DNA from: Arcobacter sp.
Lineage (GTDB): Bacteria; Campylobacterota; Campylobacteria; Campylobacterales; Arcobacteraceae
Direction of reading: 5' to 3'
Length of the DNA: 54,057 bases
Assembly (NCBI GenBank): GCA_003252105.1
Contig: QKDL01000047.1
Location: forward strand, 1 to 54,057
A model generated the notes under the pieces. That model saw nothing but the letters and a program-made list of their open reading frames with translations. It ran no database searches and had not been told where the DNA came from. A program made the translations under genes and the position numbers. Below, piece by piece: positions 27,580-36,267 of the stretch (position 1 is its first letter; every line of letters starts with the position of its first letter).

Positions 27580-27963
27580 TTAACAATAATCGTATGGTAA
27601 TGCAATTACATCCATCTCAACCATAACATTTTTTGGTAAAGTTCTTACTGCAACAGTGCTTCTTACGGGTTTGTGGTCTCCAAAGGCTTCAGCATAAAGT
27701 ACATTTACAATTGCAAAATCATCCATATTTTCTAAAAATATTGTAACTTTTATAACTTTGTCAAAACCACTTTTTGCTTCTTCTAAAATATTTTTTAAGT
27801 TTTCTAAAACTTGTCTTGTTTGTTTTTTAATATCTCTTTCAACAAGTTCTCCATCAGGAGTTAAAGGTATTTGACCAGATGTGTAAATAAGTCCATTTGC
27901 TTTAATAGCTTGTGAATAAGGTCCAATTGCAGCAGGTGCATTTTTTGTTTCAATAATTTCCAT
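27580..27963 (-). CDS. ridA: RidA-family enamine/imine deaminase
   Basis: RidA hydrolyses reactive enamine and imine intermediates made by PLP enzymes. I place the start at 27963, giving 127 residues, because an AGGAT ribosome site lies seven bases before this ATG and the protein then begins MEIIETKNAPAAIGPYSQAIKANG, the normal family N terminus. The longer frame up to 28020 adds 19 unrelated residues. Motifs are YTSGQIPLTPDGEL, the KVTIFLENMDDF segment and HKPVRSTVAVRTLPKNVMVEMDVIA with the catalytic-site Arg. It lies 61 bases after dnaG. Confidence 0.93.
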   Translation of the reverse strand: MEIIETKNAPAAIGPYSQAIKANGLIYTSGQIPLTPDGELVERDIKKQTRQVLENLKNILEEAKSGFDKVIKVTIFLENMDDFAIVNVLYAEAFGDHKPVRSTVAVRTLPKNVMVEMDVIALPYDYC

Positions 27964-28024
27964 AAAATATCCTATTTTTTTAATTTGTGAAATTCTACAA
28001 AAAAGAAAATAGTATTTCAATAAA

Positions 28025-29659
28025 TTACAAATTATAATTTACTAATTTACCTTGTTTTAATTGTCTTAGTGAATCTTGTACTTTTCTAAGAGAAATCCCT
28101 TTTTCTTTTAAACTCAAAGTATCATCATATTTTATAGAAGTTAATTTTTTACTATAAAATTTATGAAGAAGTATTATAAGTTCACTATTTAATCTAATAT
28201 CATCATAAGATTCAAGTTTATCATTTAAGATTATTCCATTTAGACTTTGATGATTTATATCTTCTAAAAGTAATTCAAACTCATCTCTATGGTATTCAAA
28301 CATTGAAGAATCAATTATATCTAAAACAGTATCAAGTCTTTTAGGACTTTCTAAAATAGCTTTTATGATACACAACTCAGCTATATCTATTTTACTTAAA
28401 TTTACTTCTGTTTTTCTAATAACATCAGAACTAACTTTTACCAAATTTTCTCTTACATTTAATTTTTGAGCTATATATCTTTTATATTCATCTTGATAAA
28501 TAATACCTAAAGATTTTAGATACTCATTTGCTTCAAGTAATGCTTTTTGTTTTTGACTTGGATTATTTATATCATATTTATCTATTATATAATCGATTGC
28601 ATAGTTGATAAAAGGTTTTGGATTTGCAAAAATTTTATTTAACTCTTCCACTTTTCCATCTTTTACCATATCAGCTGGGTCTTTTCCCTCTCCAAATATT
28701 ACTACACCACCTTCAAATTCGCCTTGGGATAACATAATAGAAGCTTTAAAAGCAGCATTTAACCCTGCACCATCACCATCATATGCTACAATAACTTGAG
28801 GTTCACCTCTTCTTATAAGTGGTAAATGATCTTTTGTCAAAGCAGTTCCAAGTGTTGCTACCGCTGTATTAAAACCTGCTTGATGTAGCATAATCACATC
28901 TAAATACCCTTCTGTTATTATAATTCTATTTTTTTTATAAATATTTTCTTTAGCTATGTTATAACCATATAAAAGTTTTGATTTATTAAACACTTTAGTT
29001 TGTGGAGAGTTTACATATTTTGCATTGTGCCCAGTGATTGTTCTTCCACCAAAACCTACAATTTTACCGTTTAAAGAATATATAGGGAAAGTTATCCTTT
29101 CTATAAATCTTGCATAAAGTCCATTAGTTCCAGTATCTATTACCCCTAATTCTTTTGCTTCAGCTAAATTGTAATAATTGTTTTTTAAAAAATTTAAAGT
29201 ATCTGCTGAAGTTGGAGCAAAACCTATCTCAAATTTTTCTATAGAAAACTCTGAGATTCCTCTACTATGAATATAATCTTTAGCTGTTTTATTATTTACA
29301 AATAGTTTTTGATAAAACTTATTTACATCTTCTAAAATTTTTAAATCTTGTTTTTTTTGATTATTATTGTCATAATTTAATGAAACATTGTACATAGAAG
29401 CCAATTTTTCAATAGTTTCAGGGTATGAAAGTTTTTCATATTCCATAACAAACTTTATTGAATCACCACCTACTCCACATCCAAAACAATGATAAATTTG
29501 TTTAACTGGACTTACAACAAAAGAAGGGGTACTTTCTCCATGAAAAGGGCAACAAGCTTTAAAATTTGCACCACTTTTTTTCAGTTCTATAAACTGAGAA
29601 ACAACGTCAACAATATCAAGATGGTTTTTGAGATTTTCTATAGAATCTTTTGTAATCAT
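28025..29659 (-). CDS. dnaG: DNA primase
   Basis: DnaG makes RNA primers for replication. The 544-residue protein has the N-terminal CHC2 zinc-binding domain (CCPFHGESTPSF...YHCFGCGVGG, residues about 36-65). The primase core has NSPQTKVFNKSKLLYGYNIA, and the TOPRIM motif has RIIITEGYLDVIMLHQAGF and VIVAYDGDGAG. A C-terminal helicase-interacting region is predicted from about 400 on. Length is a little shorter than E. coli (581). It is divergent from the TPR gene, a gene order also found in Campylobacter jejuni. Confidence 0.96.
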   Translation of the reverse strand: MITKDSIENLKNHLDIVDVVSQFIELKKSGANFKACCPFHGESTPSFVVSPVKQIYHCFGCGVGGDSIKFVMEYEKLSYPETIEKLASMYNVSLNYDNNNQKKQDLKILEDVNKFYQKLFVNNKTAKDYIHSRGISEFSIEKFEIGFAPTSADTLNFLKNNYYNLAEAKELGVIDTGTNGLYARFIERITFPIYSLNGKIVGFGGRTITGHNAKYVNSPQTKVFNKSKLLYGYNIAKENIYKKNRIIITEGYLDVIMLHQAGFNTAVATLGTALTKDHLPLIRRGEPQVIVAYDGDGAGLNAAFKASIMLSQGEFEGGVVIFGEGKDPADMVKDGKVEELNKIFANPKPFINYAIDYIIDKYDINNPSQKQKALLEANEYLKSLGIIYQDEYKRYIAQKLNVRENLVKVSSDVIRKTEVNLSKIDIAELCIIKAILESPKRLDTVLDIIDSSMFEYHRDEFELLLEDINHQSLNGIILNDKLESYDDIRLNSELIILLHKFYSKKLTSIKYDDTLSLKEKGISLRKVQDSLRQLKQGKLVNYNL

Positions 29660-29735
29660 TTAAAAATTATACCCTTTTATTATTTTGTATGCCCTTTTAT
29701 GTTATATTTTTTTACAAAATATTTTAGGGATTTTA

Positions 29736-30785
29736 TTGGATAGTTTAGTTTTAGAGTATAGAGACCCCTTATTTGGGATAATTGTATTATTTACTTTGAT
29801 TTTTTTCATCTCTTTTATAACTTATTCTTTTAGTCTTTATAAAGAAAGACGTGCAAGAAGAGATTATAGAAAGCTATTAAAAAGATTTGAAATTGGAAAA
29901 TTAAAAGAGGAAGATTACGTACATCTATATAAAACTTATAATTTACCTTTTGATTCTATTTTATTATTAGCTTCTACTTTTTTACACAAAGGTGATTACA
30001 ACAAAGCTATATCTGTATATTTGGCACTTTTAGAACATGTTACAGATAGGGTAAAAAAAGAGGAAGTTTTGGAACTTTTAGGAACTACTTATTTTAAAGG
30101 TGGTTTTATGCAACGTTCAAGAGAGATATTTTTAAGAATTTTAAAATTTTCTCCAAGAAACCTAAAAGCATTAAAATATTTACTAATAATAAATGAAAAA
30201 CTAAAAGAATACTCTCAAGCTAAAGAGGTAGTAGAGTGTTTGGATGAGTTAGGTAGTGATACTAAAAAAGATAAAGTTTTTATTGAAGCATTAATTATTA
30301 TAAATGATCCTGTTGAATCATTTGAAAAAAAAGGTGAAAAACTATATTCGCTTTTTAAAGAAAATCAACTAATAGAAAGACTTGTTGTGCAATATTTTAT
30401 ACAATATAATAAAGAGTTTTTCTGGGAACATTTTGAAGAGTTTAATCTTAAAAAAATTGTTGATATTTTATGGTACTTAAATTTTGATGATATAAATTTT
30501 GATAAGATAGGTAATAATAAATTTTTAAATGAACTTTACAGTGCAAAAGGTTATTTAAAAACTGCTAGTCACAGTGATGATTTTGTTTTTGATGTATTAA
30601 TTGCCTTAAATAATCATGAACATAAAGTACCAGCTTCTATAGACTTTGAATTTATTTGTTCATCATGTAAACATACCCATCCAATATTTGACACAAGATG
30701 CCCTAGGTGTCATGATATTTTGTCTTTTAATATAAAATACTATTTAGTGAAAGGTATCAGTGAAGCAAATCAATCTTTACAGTGA
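29736..30785 (+). CDS. Membrane-anchored TPR protein with C-terminal zinc ribbon (LapB-like)
   Basis: This protein has the layout of LapB/YciM: one N-terminal membrane helix (about residues 12-33), TPR-like helical repeats (LLASTFLHKGDYNKAISVYLALLEH, ELLGTTYFKGGFMQRSREIFLRIL) and a C-terminal rubredoxin-like ribbon with two CxxC pairs (FICSSCKHTHP and TRCPRCHD). I choose the TTG at 29736, with AGGGA five bases upstream. The upstream ATG at 29685 lacks a ribosome site and adds 17 residues. Its end overlaps rnhA by 26 bases. LapB controls LpxC turnover in E. coli; whether this one does is unknown, since overall similarity beyond the layout cannot be judged here. Confidence 0.75.
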   Translation: MDSLVLEYRDPLFGIIVLFTLIFFISFITYSFSLYKERRARRDYRKLLKRFEIGKLKEEDYVHLYKTYNLPFDSILLLASTFLHKGDYNKAISVYLALLEHVTDRVKKEEVLELLGTTYFKGGFMQRSREIFLRILKFSPRNLKALKYLLIINEKLKEYSQAKEVVECLDELGSDTKKDKVFIEALIIINDPVESFEKKGEKLYSLFKENQLIERLVVQYFIQYNKEFFWEHFEEFNLKKIVDILWYLNFDDINFDKIGNNKFLNELYSAKGYLKTASHSDDFVFDVLIALNNHEHKVPASIDFEFICSSCKHTHPIFDTRCPRCHDILSFNIKYYLVKGISEANQSLQ

Positions 30786-31203
30786 TGGTTCTAGTTTAGG
30801 AAATCCTGGTCCTGGTGGATGGGGTACAATTTTGGAATATAATGGACATGAAAAAGAGTTAAGTGGTGCAGTTGATAATACTACAAACAATCAAATGGAA
30901 CTTAAAGGTGTAATTGAAGGTTTAAAAGCGTTAAAAGAACCATGTGATGTAAATATCATTTCTGATTCAACATATGTGGTAAAAGGTATAAATGAATGGT
31001 TAAACTCTTGGATAAAAAATAATTGGCGAACAGCTGCTAAAAAACCAGTTAAAAATTGTGAATTGTGGCAAGAGTATGTAGAGGTTTCAAAACCCCATAA
31101 AATAAATGCTGTTTGGGTAAAAGGTCATGATGGACATGAACATAATGAAAGATGTGATATACTTGCACGTTCAAAAGCAGAATCAATTAAGGAGAACTAT
31201 TAA
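30760..31203 (+). CDS. rnhA: Ribonuclease HI
   Basis: RNase HI degrades RNA in RNA-DNA hybrids. The 147-residue protein has the acidic catalytic residues in LYSDGSSLGNPGPGG (Asp8), NNQMELKGVIEGL (Glu), IISDSTYVVKGI (Asp) and NERCDILAR (Asp), plus the WVKGHDGHEHNE loop. The start is GTG at 30760, inside the end of the TPR gene, which gives translational coupling. The order with rnc and aroC matches Campylobacter jejuni. Confidence 0.96.
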   Translation: MKQINLYSDGSSLGNPGPGGWGTILEYNGHEKELSGAVDNTTNNQMELKGVIEGLKALKEPCDVNIISDSTYVVKGINEWLNSWIKNNWRTAAKKPVKNCELWQEYVEVSKPHKINAVWVKGHDGHEHNERCDILARSKAESIKENY

Positions 31204-31875
31204 ATGAATGATTACTCGCAGTTAGAAAAGTGTTTGGGTTATCAGTTTAAAAACAAAGATCTGATAATCGAAGCACTTACACATAAAAGCTATAAAAAAC
31301 CTTATAACAATGAAAGGTTAGAGTTTTTAGGTGATGCAGTTTTGAACTTGATTGTTGGAGAATATCTTTTTAAAAAATTTCCAAACTCAAATGAGGGAGA
31401 TTTATCAAAAATAAGAGCTTCACTTGTAAATGAAACAGGATTTACAAAACTTGCAAAAGAGATAAAACTTGGTGATTATATATTTATATCAAATGCAGAA
31501 GAGAGAAACAAAGGTAGAAGTAAAGCTTCAATTCTTTCTGATGCTTTTGAAGCAATAATGGGTGCTATATATTTAGAATCAGGTCTTGAGGTTTTAAAAC
31601 CAATTATTTTAGAACTACTTGAAAGTTCATATGATAAGATTAATCTAGATGTTTTATTTAGTGATTATAAAACAGCATTACAAGAGATTACTCAAGCTGA
31701 ATTTGGAACAATTCCAGAGTATAGAATAGAAGGTTCTTATGGACCTGACCATAAAAAAGAGTTTGAAGTATCAATTTGGATAGATGGAAAAACTTATGGA
31801 AGAGCTATAGGAAAAAGTAAAAAATTAGCACAACAAGCTGTTGCAAAAATTGCAATTGATAAATTAAAAAATTAA
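31204..31875 (+). CDS. rnc: Ribonuclease III
   Basis: RNase III cleaves double-stranded RNA in rRNA processing and regulation. The 223-residue protein has the catalytic signature [21 protein letters not shown] (residues about 37-57), the second acidic site [16 protein letters not shown], and a C-terminal dsRNA-binding domain with [15 protein letters not shown] and [16 protein letters not shown]. It begins immediately after the rnhA stop codon. Confidence 0.97.
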   Translation: MNDYSQLEKCLGYQFKNKDLIIEALTHKSYKKPYNNERLEFLGDAVLNLIVGEYLFKKFPNSNEGDLSKIRASLVNETGFTKLAKEIKLGDYIFISNAEERNKGRSKASILSDAFEAIMGAIYLESGLEVLKPIILELLESSYDKINLDVLFSDYKTALQEITQAEFGTIPEYRIEGSYGPDHKKEFEVSIWIDGKTYGRAIGKSKKLAQQAVAKIAIDKLKN

Positions 31876-31955
31876 AACACTTTTAATTAAAAAAGTGCAA
31901 AGCACTAAAAAATTAGAACCAGAAATAATATGCAAAAGGCATAATTGGAGGAAAT

Positions 31956-33029
31956 ATGAATAGTTTTGGACAAAAATTTACTTTTACAACTTTTGGAGAA
32001 AGTCATGGAAAAGCTTTAGGTTGTATAGTTGATGGAGTTCCAGCCGGACTTAAAATAGATGAAAGTTTTATCCAAGAAGAGATGGATAGACGAAAACCAG
32101 GGCAAAATGAATATGCAACAGCAAGAAAAGAATCAGACAAAGTTGAGATTCTTTCAGGTGTATTTGAAGGTGTAAGTACAGGTACACCTATTGCAATGGT
32201 TATATTCAATGAAAATCAAAAAAGTAAAGATTATACAAATGTAAAAGATTTATTTAGACCTGGACATGCTGACTTTACTTACTTCAATAAATATGGAACA
32301 AGAGATTATAGAGGTGGTGGAAGAAGTAGTGCAAGAGAAACAGCCGCTAGAGTGGCAGCTGGTGCTATTGCAAAAATGATGTTAAAAGAGTTAGGAATAG
32401 TTGTAAAAAGTGGAATTTGTGAAATAGATGGAATAAAAGCATCTAATTTTGACTTTGACTATGCAAAAAACTCGGAAATTTTTGCATTAGATAAAGATAA
32501 AGAACAATTTCAAAAAGATGCAATACTTGTTGCTAAAAATGAACATGACTCTGTAGGTGGAGTTGCATTAGTAAATGTATCAAATGTTCCTGTAGGTTTG
32601 GGTGAACCATTATACTTCAAACTTGATTCTCAAATTGCAAATGCAATGATGGGTATAAATGCAGTAAAAGCTGTGGAGATTGGAGAGGGTATAAGTGCCT
32701 CACACAAAAGAGGACATATCAATAATGACCAAATCAATAAAGATGGGTTTATAACAAATCATAGTGGCGGAATATTAGGTGGTATTTCAAATGGAGATGA
32801 GATAAACGTAAAAGTTTATTTTAAACCAACTCCATCTATTTTTATGAAACAAGATACAGTTGATGTAAATAACAATGAAGTTACTTGTGAATTAAAAGGA
32901 AGACACGATCCTTGTGTGGCTATTAGAGGAAGTGTTGTTGCAGAATCTATGATGTCTTTAGTTTTAGCAGACATGGTTTTATTAAATATGAGTTCAAAAA
33001 TGGATAATCTTAAAAAAATTTATAGTTAA
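31956..33029 (+). CDS. aroC: Chorismate synthase
   Basis: AroC makes chorismate from EPSP using reduced flavin, the last step of the shikimate pathway. The 357-residue protein has [19 protein letters not shown] (signature 1), the [38 protein letters not shown] region (signature 2), [13 protein letters not shown] and [20 protein letters not shown] near the C terminus (signature 3). A GGAGG ribosome site lies four bases before the ATG. An 80-base gap with small hairpins separates it from rnc, and a strong terminator follows. Confidence 0.98.
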   Translation: MNSFGQKFTFTTFGESHGKALGCIVDGVPAGLKIDESFIQEEMDRRKPGQNEYATARKESDKVEILSGVFEGVSTGTPIAMVIFNENQKSKDYTNVKDLFRPGHADFTYFNKYGTRDYRGGGRSSARETAARVAAGAIAKMMLKELGIVVKSGICEIDGIKASNFDFDYAKNSEIFALDKDKEQFQKDAILVAKNEHDSVGGVALVNVSNVPVGLGEPLYFKLDSQIANAMMGINAVKAVEIGEGISASHKRGHINNDQINKDGFITNHSGGILGGISNGDEINVKVYFKPTPSIFMKQDTVDVNNNEVTCELKGRHDPCVAIRGSVVAESMMSLVLADMVLLNMSSKMDNLKKIYS

Positions 33030-33107
33030 ATTTTAGTTTTTATTTTAGTTAAAGATTTTTTTTGTAACATTTCATATCCTTTACTTTGGTCAAGTTGAAA
33101 GGATTTT

Positions 33108-33133
33108 AGCGAAGCTTTGGCTTCGCTTTTTTT
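33108..33133 (+). terminator. Intrinsic terminator after aroC
   Basis: A perfect 8-bp stem AGCGAAGC / GCTTCGCT with a TTTG loop is followed by seven T residues. It lies about 80 bases after aroC and ends the rightward rnhA-rnc-aroC unit. Confidence 0.9.
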
Positions 33134-33155
33134 ATGATTTGAAATCTTTTAAGAT

Positions 33156-33494
33156 TTAACTAACTTTTTCTAATTTGTCCTGTATAAAATCGTGAACAGC
33201 ATCTAATACTATCTCTTTATCTTTCGATTTAAATACTGATGTACCATTTTTTTTCAATTCTTTTATTGGTATATCTTTTGTATCAGATAAAATTAAAACA
33301 CCAAAATGTTTATCTTTACACTCTTTTAAAATATCCTCATTTGAATGAGGGTGAGGATTTTTGATAATCTCTACATCAAAAATATTTTGTCCATTTAGAT
33401 CTACGATTGTTAAGTAGTTAGATTTTTCAAAAGTACTTTCTATGGGAGAGATATAACTCATTAACTGATTTGTGGGAAATACTACTCTAAGCAT
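33156..33494 (-). CDS. NifX/NifB-C-terminal-like (dinitrogenase FeMo-cofactor family) small protein
   Basis: The 112-residue protein looks like the stand-alone FeMo-cofactor-binding-like fold found in NifX, NafY and archaeal MTH1175-type proteins. It opens LRVVFPTNQLMSYISPIESTFEKSNYLTIVDL, then PHPHSNEDILKECKDKHFGVLILSDTKDIPIKELKKNGTSVFKS, close to the usual alternation of strands with an iG..a...L...Gi.v pattern. A perfect GGAGG lies five bases before the ATG. It is divergent from a DUF134 regulator, and members of these two families are often neighbours or fused. No nitrogenase genes are present. Assignment is by pattern, so moderate confidence. Confidence 0.6.
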   Translation of the reverse strand: MLRVVFPTNQLMSYISPIESTFEKSNYLTIVDLNGQNIFDVEIIKNPHPHSNEDILKECKDKHFGVLILSDTKDIPIKELKKNGTSVFKSKDKEIVLDAVHDFIQDKLEKVS

Positions 33495-33535
33495 TTTCGC
33501 CTCCTATTAGGAAGATTATAATTTCATGCTAAGTT

Positions 33536-33640
33536 TTAAAACATCAGTATAATCAGGATGAGTGAAAAAGTAATGACTAGGGAAAAGACAATTATGTAAG
33601 TTGATCCTAATGGTAACTGATGTTTAAAAATATGCTCCAT
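33536..33640 (-). CDS. Possible small membrane protein in the NifX-like leader
   Basis: Between the strong promoter at 33765-33793 and the NifX-like gene there is a frame of 34 codons from the ATG at 33640, or 49 codons if the TTG at 33685 is used. The ATG form starts MEHIFKHQLPLGSTY and then is almost entirely hydrophobic, a single membrane helix. No convincing ribosome site precedes either start, and T-rich DNA gives hydrophobic translations by chance, so this is weakly supported. Its position inside the same transcript is the main argument for it. Confidence 0.25.
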   Translation of the reverse strand: MEHIFKHQLPLGSTYIIVFSLVITFSLILIILMF

Positions 33641-33750
33641 TAAAGCTAAAACAATAGATATACTTTGTAAAATACTGGAAACCAAAAAAGGTTACCAAAA
33701 GAAGATCACAATTTATTAAACATAGTATATATTGAAAAATTTTGCTTTTT

Positions 33751-33762
33751 GAACATATGTCA
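33751..33762 (-). promoter_or_regulatory. Operator repeat 1 (TGACATATGTTC) over the transcription start
   Basis: A 12-bp sequence with the palindromic core ACATATGT begins two bases downstream of the -10 of the minus-strand promoter and so covers the predicted transcription start. An identical copy lies exactly 30 bases away at 33781-33792. Confidence 0.6.
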
Positions 33763-33764
33763 GA

Positions 33765-33793
33765 ATTATATCATTTAAAAGAACATATGTCAA
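33765..33793 (-). promoter_or_regulatory. Perfect consensus promoter driving the NifX-like gene
   Basis: The minus strand has TTGACA (33788-33793), a 17-base spacer and TATAAT (33765-33770), an exact sigma-70 consensus. It points toward the NifX-like gene with a leader of about 260 bases. Such strength on a small accessory gene suggests tight repression, which the two flanking 12-bp repeats could provide. Confidence 0.8.
33781..33792 (-). promoter_or_regulatory. Operator repeat 2 (TGACATATGTTC) over the -35
   Basis: The second identical 12-bp copy overlaps five of the six -35 bases. The centre-to-centre distance of 30 bases is about three helical turns, so two bound dimers would lie on one face of DNA and block polymerase. 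The DUF134 protein encoded just to the right is the likely ligand, by inference. Confidence 0.6.
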
Positions 33794-33846
33794 GTATATT
33801 TTAATAAAGTTGTGTTAAAATTTCAGTATCAGAATTAAGGTTATTA

Positions 33847-34437
33847 ATGGCAAGAGAAAAACTTGAAAGAAAACTTGAGTTAAAACCAGTATCTAAATAT
33901 TTTGGCCCTAAAGACATAAAGGCAAACCAAGATGTTATTTTGCTTCATGAAGAACTTGAAGCGATACATTTAATGGATTCTTTTTGTATGTATCAAGAAG
34001 ATGCTGCAAAAAAAATGAATGTATCAAGAGCAACATTCGCAAGAATAATAAAGAGTGCAAGAAAAAAAATCTCTTTAGCTCTTATTACTGGTAGTAATAT
34101 AAAAGTTCATGAAATCAAAAATGAGTTTCATATTGCAATTTGTTCACATAGTAACGAAGAATTACAATATGCTGATGCAACTGCTAAATATATCTGGATT
34201 TATTTCATTAAAGATTATAAACTAAAATCATCTAACTGTATAAATAATCCTATGTATCAAAATAATGATGAAGCAGCTTGCAATGTACTTCCTGATGTAT
34301 TATATGATTATAAAGTAAACTATTTTCTAATTGAAGATATAGATTATGACTTAAAAATCTCTCTTATTGCAAAAGGAATCTACCCTATTTTACAAGAAGA
34401 TGTTACAGAAGATAAACTTGTTGATATTTTTCAATAA
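33847..34437 (+). CDS. DUF134 (UPF0251) family DNA-binding protein
   Basis: The 196-residue protein has an N-terminal DUF134 domain (about 1-90): KPVSKYFGPKD, then ILLHEELEAIHLMDSFCMYQEDAAKKMNVSRATFARIIKSARKKISLALITG, a sigma-region-4-like helix-turn-helix. The C-terminal half (about 95-196) has an alternating strand-helix pattern, IAICSHSNEE...LPDVLYDYKVNYFLIEDID...LIAKGIYPI, resembling a diverged NifX-like ligand-binding domain. It lies divergent from the NifX-like gene across 352 bases holding a repressor-like operator region. I infer that it senses a metal or cluster state and controls both genes. Confidence 0.8.
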   Translation: MAREKLERKLELKPVSKYFGPKDIKANQDVILLHEELEAIHLMDSFCMYQEDAAKKMNVSRATFARIIKSARKKISLALITGSNIKVHEIKNEFHIAICSHSNEELQYADATAKYIWIYFIKDYKLKSSNCINNPMYQNNDEAACNVLPDVLYDYKVNYFLIEDIDYDLKISLIAKGIYPILQEDVTEDKLVDIFQ

Positions 34438-34458
34438 AGACTAAAATTAGTCTTTATT
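34433..34458. terminator. Bidirectional terminator between the DUF134 gene and htpX
   Basis: A perfect 12-bp inverted repeat (AATAAAGACTAA, 34433-34444, and TTAGTCTTTATT, 34447-34458) contains both convergent stop codons. T residues at the end of each arm suit termination in either direction. Confidence 0.75.
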
Positions 34459-35305
34459 GAATCTCATGTTTTAACTCTTCTAATCTAGCTATTCTATCCT
34501 CTGTTGTAGGATGTGTTCTAAAAAGATTACCAAAATTAGATTTTAATCCAGAAAAAGGATTTATAATAAACATATGAGCTGTTTGCTCTGTTGCATTGTT
34601 TATTTGATGCCCTCTTCTTGCATAATTATCTAGTTTTGCCAAAGCACTTTGAAGACCAGCTGGATTTTTTGTCATTCTAGCTGCACCCTCATCTGCCATA
34701 AACTCTCTGTTTCTGCTAACTGTCATTTGTATTATTGAAGCAGCAAGTGGTAATAATATAGCCATAAGTATCATAACAGCAGGATGTACACCCTGTCTAT
34801 TGTTTCCACCAAATATAGCACTAAACTGCATCATATTTGCAATCATTGCAATAGCACCTGCAAAAACAGCAGCAATTGTACCAATTAGGATATCATAATG
34901 TTTTATATGCGATAACTCATGGGCAATTACTCCCTCTAACTCTTGTTCATTTAACATCTCGTATAATCCCATTGTTACTGCAACTGCAGCATTTTCATGA
35001 TTTCTTCCTGTCGCAAAGGCATTTGGTGTATGATCTGGAATTACATAAACTTTTGGCATAGGTAGACCAGCTTTATTTACCAAATTTTGTGTAATTCTGT
35101 AAATTGGATGTCTAGTATCTTCAATTGGTGTAGCATTATAGTGTTTTAATACATGTTTATCTGAATAATAGTATGCATAAAAATTCATTCCACCTGCAAT
35201 TAAAAAGGCAATCAACATCCCATTTGTACCACCAAATGAAAAACCAATAAATACAAATAAAACTGTAAGAAGCGTTAATAAAAAAATTGTTTTTACCTGT
35301 TCCAT
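34454..35305 (-). CDS. htpX: Membrane zinc metalloprotease HtpX
   Basis: HtpX degrades damaged membrane proteins and works with FtsH in membrane quality control. The 283-residue protein has two N-terminal membrane helices (about residues 5-22 and 26-45), the zinc motif [18 protein letters not shown], a further pair of membrane segments (about 140-160 and 172-195) and the third zinc ligand region [14 protein letters not shown]. It ends [14 protein letters not shown], the usual C-terminal signature. A GGAG ribosome site precedes the ATG. It stands alone between the DUF134 gene and the divergent PhnD-like gene; the 179-base upstream gap shows no clear operator. Confidence 0.96.
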   Translation of the reverse strand: MEQVKTIFLLTLLTVLFVFIGFSFGGTNGMLIAFLIAGGMNFYAYYYSDKHVLKHYNATPIEDTRHPIYRITQNLVNKAGLPMPKVYVIPDHTPNAFATGRNHENAAVAVTMGLYEMLNEQELEGVIAHELSHIKHYDILIGTIAAVFAGAIAMIANMMQFSAIFGGNNRQGVHPAVMILMAILLPLAASIIQMTVSRNREFMADEGAARMTKNPAGLQSALAKLDNYARRGHQINNATEQTAHMFIINPFSGLKSNFGNLFRTHPTTEDRIARLEELKHEIQ

Positions 35306-35484
35306 TATTACTCCTTTTTTTAAAATTTTATCATCAAATAATTAATAAATATTTAACAAAATTTATTCAAATTTTGATTAAATAGTTTTTTAATACTTTT
35401 ATATTTTGTTTTATATAAAAAACTTGTAATTAGTTAAGGTAAAAATAGTTAAAATTTGTAAGAAATCGATTATTAGGCTGAAAA

Positions 35485-36267
35485 TTGAAAAAATTATTTT
35501 ATATATTATTGTTTTTTTCATTAGGATTTTCTCAGGAACTAACACTTGGTGTAGTCCCTCAACAAAGTCCATTGAAACTTTTTAAAAAATGGTCTAATGT
35601 TACAGAATATTTGTATAATGAAACAGGAATTAAAATAGTTTTTAAAACTGAAAAATCCATTCCTAAATTTGAAAGTGTGTTATATGAAGGTGGATATGAT
35701 TTAGCATATATGAATCCTTACCATTTCACAATTGCAAATCAAAAAAATGACTATCAAGCTTTTATAAGAGCAAAAAAAAATATAGTTGGTATATTATTAG
35801 CAAAAGAGAAAAATATAGAATTTACCAAAGAAAATCTTAGAGGGAAAACATTTTTATTTCCTGCACCAAATGCATTTGCAGCTACACTTCTAACAAAATA
35901 TGAATTAAAACAAAAATTTAATTTTGATATAGACAAAGAAGCAAAAGTATTATATGTAAATTCCCATGATTCTGTATATAAAGGAATAGCAAGAGATATA
36001 GGTTATTTAGGTGGTGGAATTATTAGAACTTACAACAATTTCAATGCAAAACAAGACAAAGAAAATATACATATAGTCTATAAAACAAGTGACTATCCAA
36101 GTCATCCTATTGCAGCACATCCAAGAGTCTCAAAAGAAATAATTGAAAAACTGCAAAAAGCATTTTTAAAGATGCCACAAAATTTAAAAAAATCTTTAAG
36201 TATAAAAGAGTTTAAAACTACAGATAATTCGGAATATGAGGTTATCAAACAAATAGGTATCAAATGA
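35485..36267 (+). CDS. PhnD-like periplasmic binding protein, probable kinase partner
   Basis: The 260-residue protein resembles substrate-binding proteins of the phosphate/phosphonate (PhnD, PF12974) type. It has a signal peptide (residues 1-16), ELTLGVVPQQSPLKLFKKWSNVTEYL at the mature start, the YEGGYDLAYMNPYHFTIAN region with the ligand-loop YMNPYHF, and a C-terminal DYPSHPIAAHPRVSKEIIEKLQKAFLKM segment. No permease or ATPase genes follow. Instead its stop overlaps the start of a hybrid histidine kinase by four bases. I infer that it is the periplasmic sensor component of that kinase. The start codon is TTG or a nearby AAA-rich ATT; the reading begins KKLFYILLFF. Confidence 0.85.
   Translation: MKKLFYILLFFSLGFSQELTLGVVPQQSPLKLFKKWSNVTEYLYNETGIKIVFKTEKSIPKFESVLYEGGYDLAYMNPYHFTIANQKNDYQAFIRAKKNIVGILLAKEKNIEFTKENLRGKTFLFPAPNAFAATLLTKYELKQKFNFDIDKEAKVLYVNSHDSVYKGIARDIGYLGGGIIRTYNNFNAKQDKENIHIVYKTSDYPSHPIAAHPRVSKEIIEKLQKAFLKMPQNLKKSLSIKEFKTTDNSEYEVIKQIGIK

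Noticed and set aside
27964-28020. N-terminal extension of RidA from the ATG at 28020
   Set aside because: The added 19 residues are not RidA-like, and the internal ATG at 27963 has a good ribosome site.
29685-29735. ATG start for the TPR protein at 29685
   Set aside because: No ribosome site precedes it and it lies close to the divergent dnaG start; the TTG at 29736 has AGGGA five bases upstream.
31876-31955. Short hairpins between rnc and aroC as a terminator or regulatory RNA
   Set aside because: CACTTTT/AAAAGTG and AGTGC/GCACT overlap each other and lack a T-run in the right place; too weak to call.
33539-33625. Nested inverted repeats as a riboswitch upstream of the NifX-like gene
   Set aside because: The outer 10-bp stem is perfect and an inner AGGAT/ATCCT can pair, but the core matches no riboswitch class I know, including molybdenum cofactor, and the loop is A/T-rich. 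I kept it only as an alternative to the small open frame.
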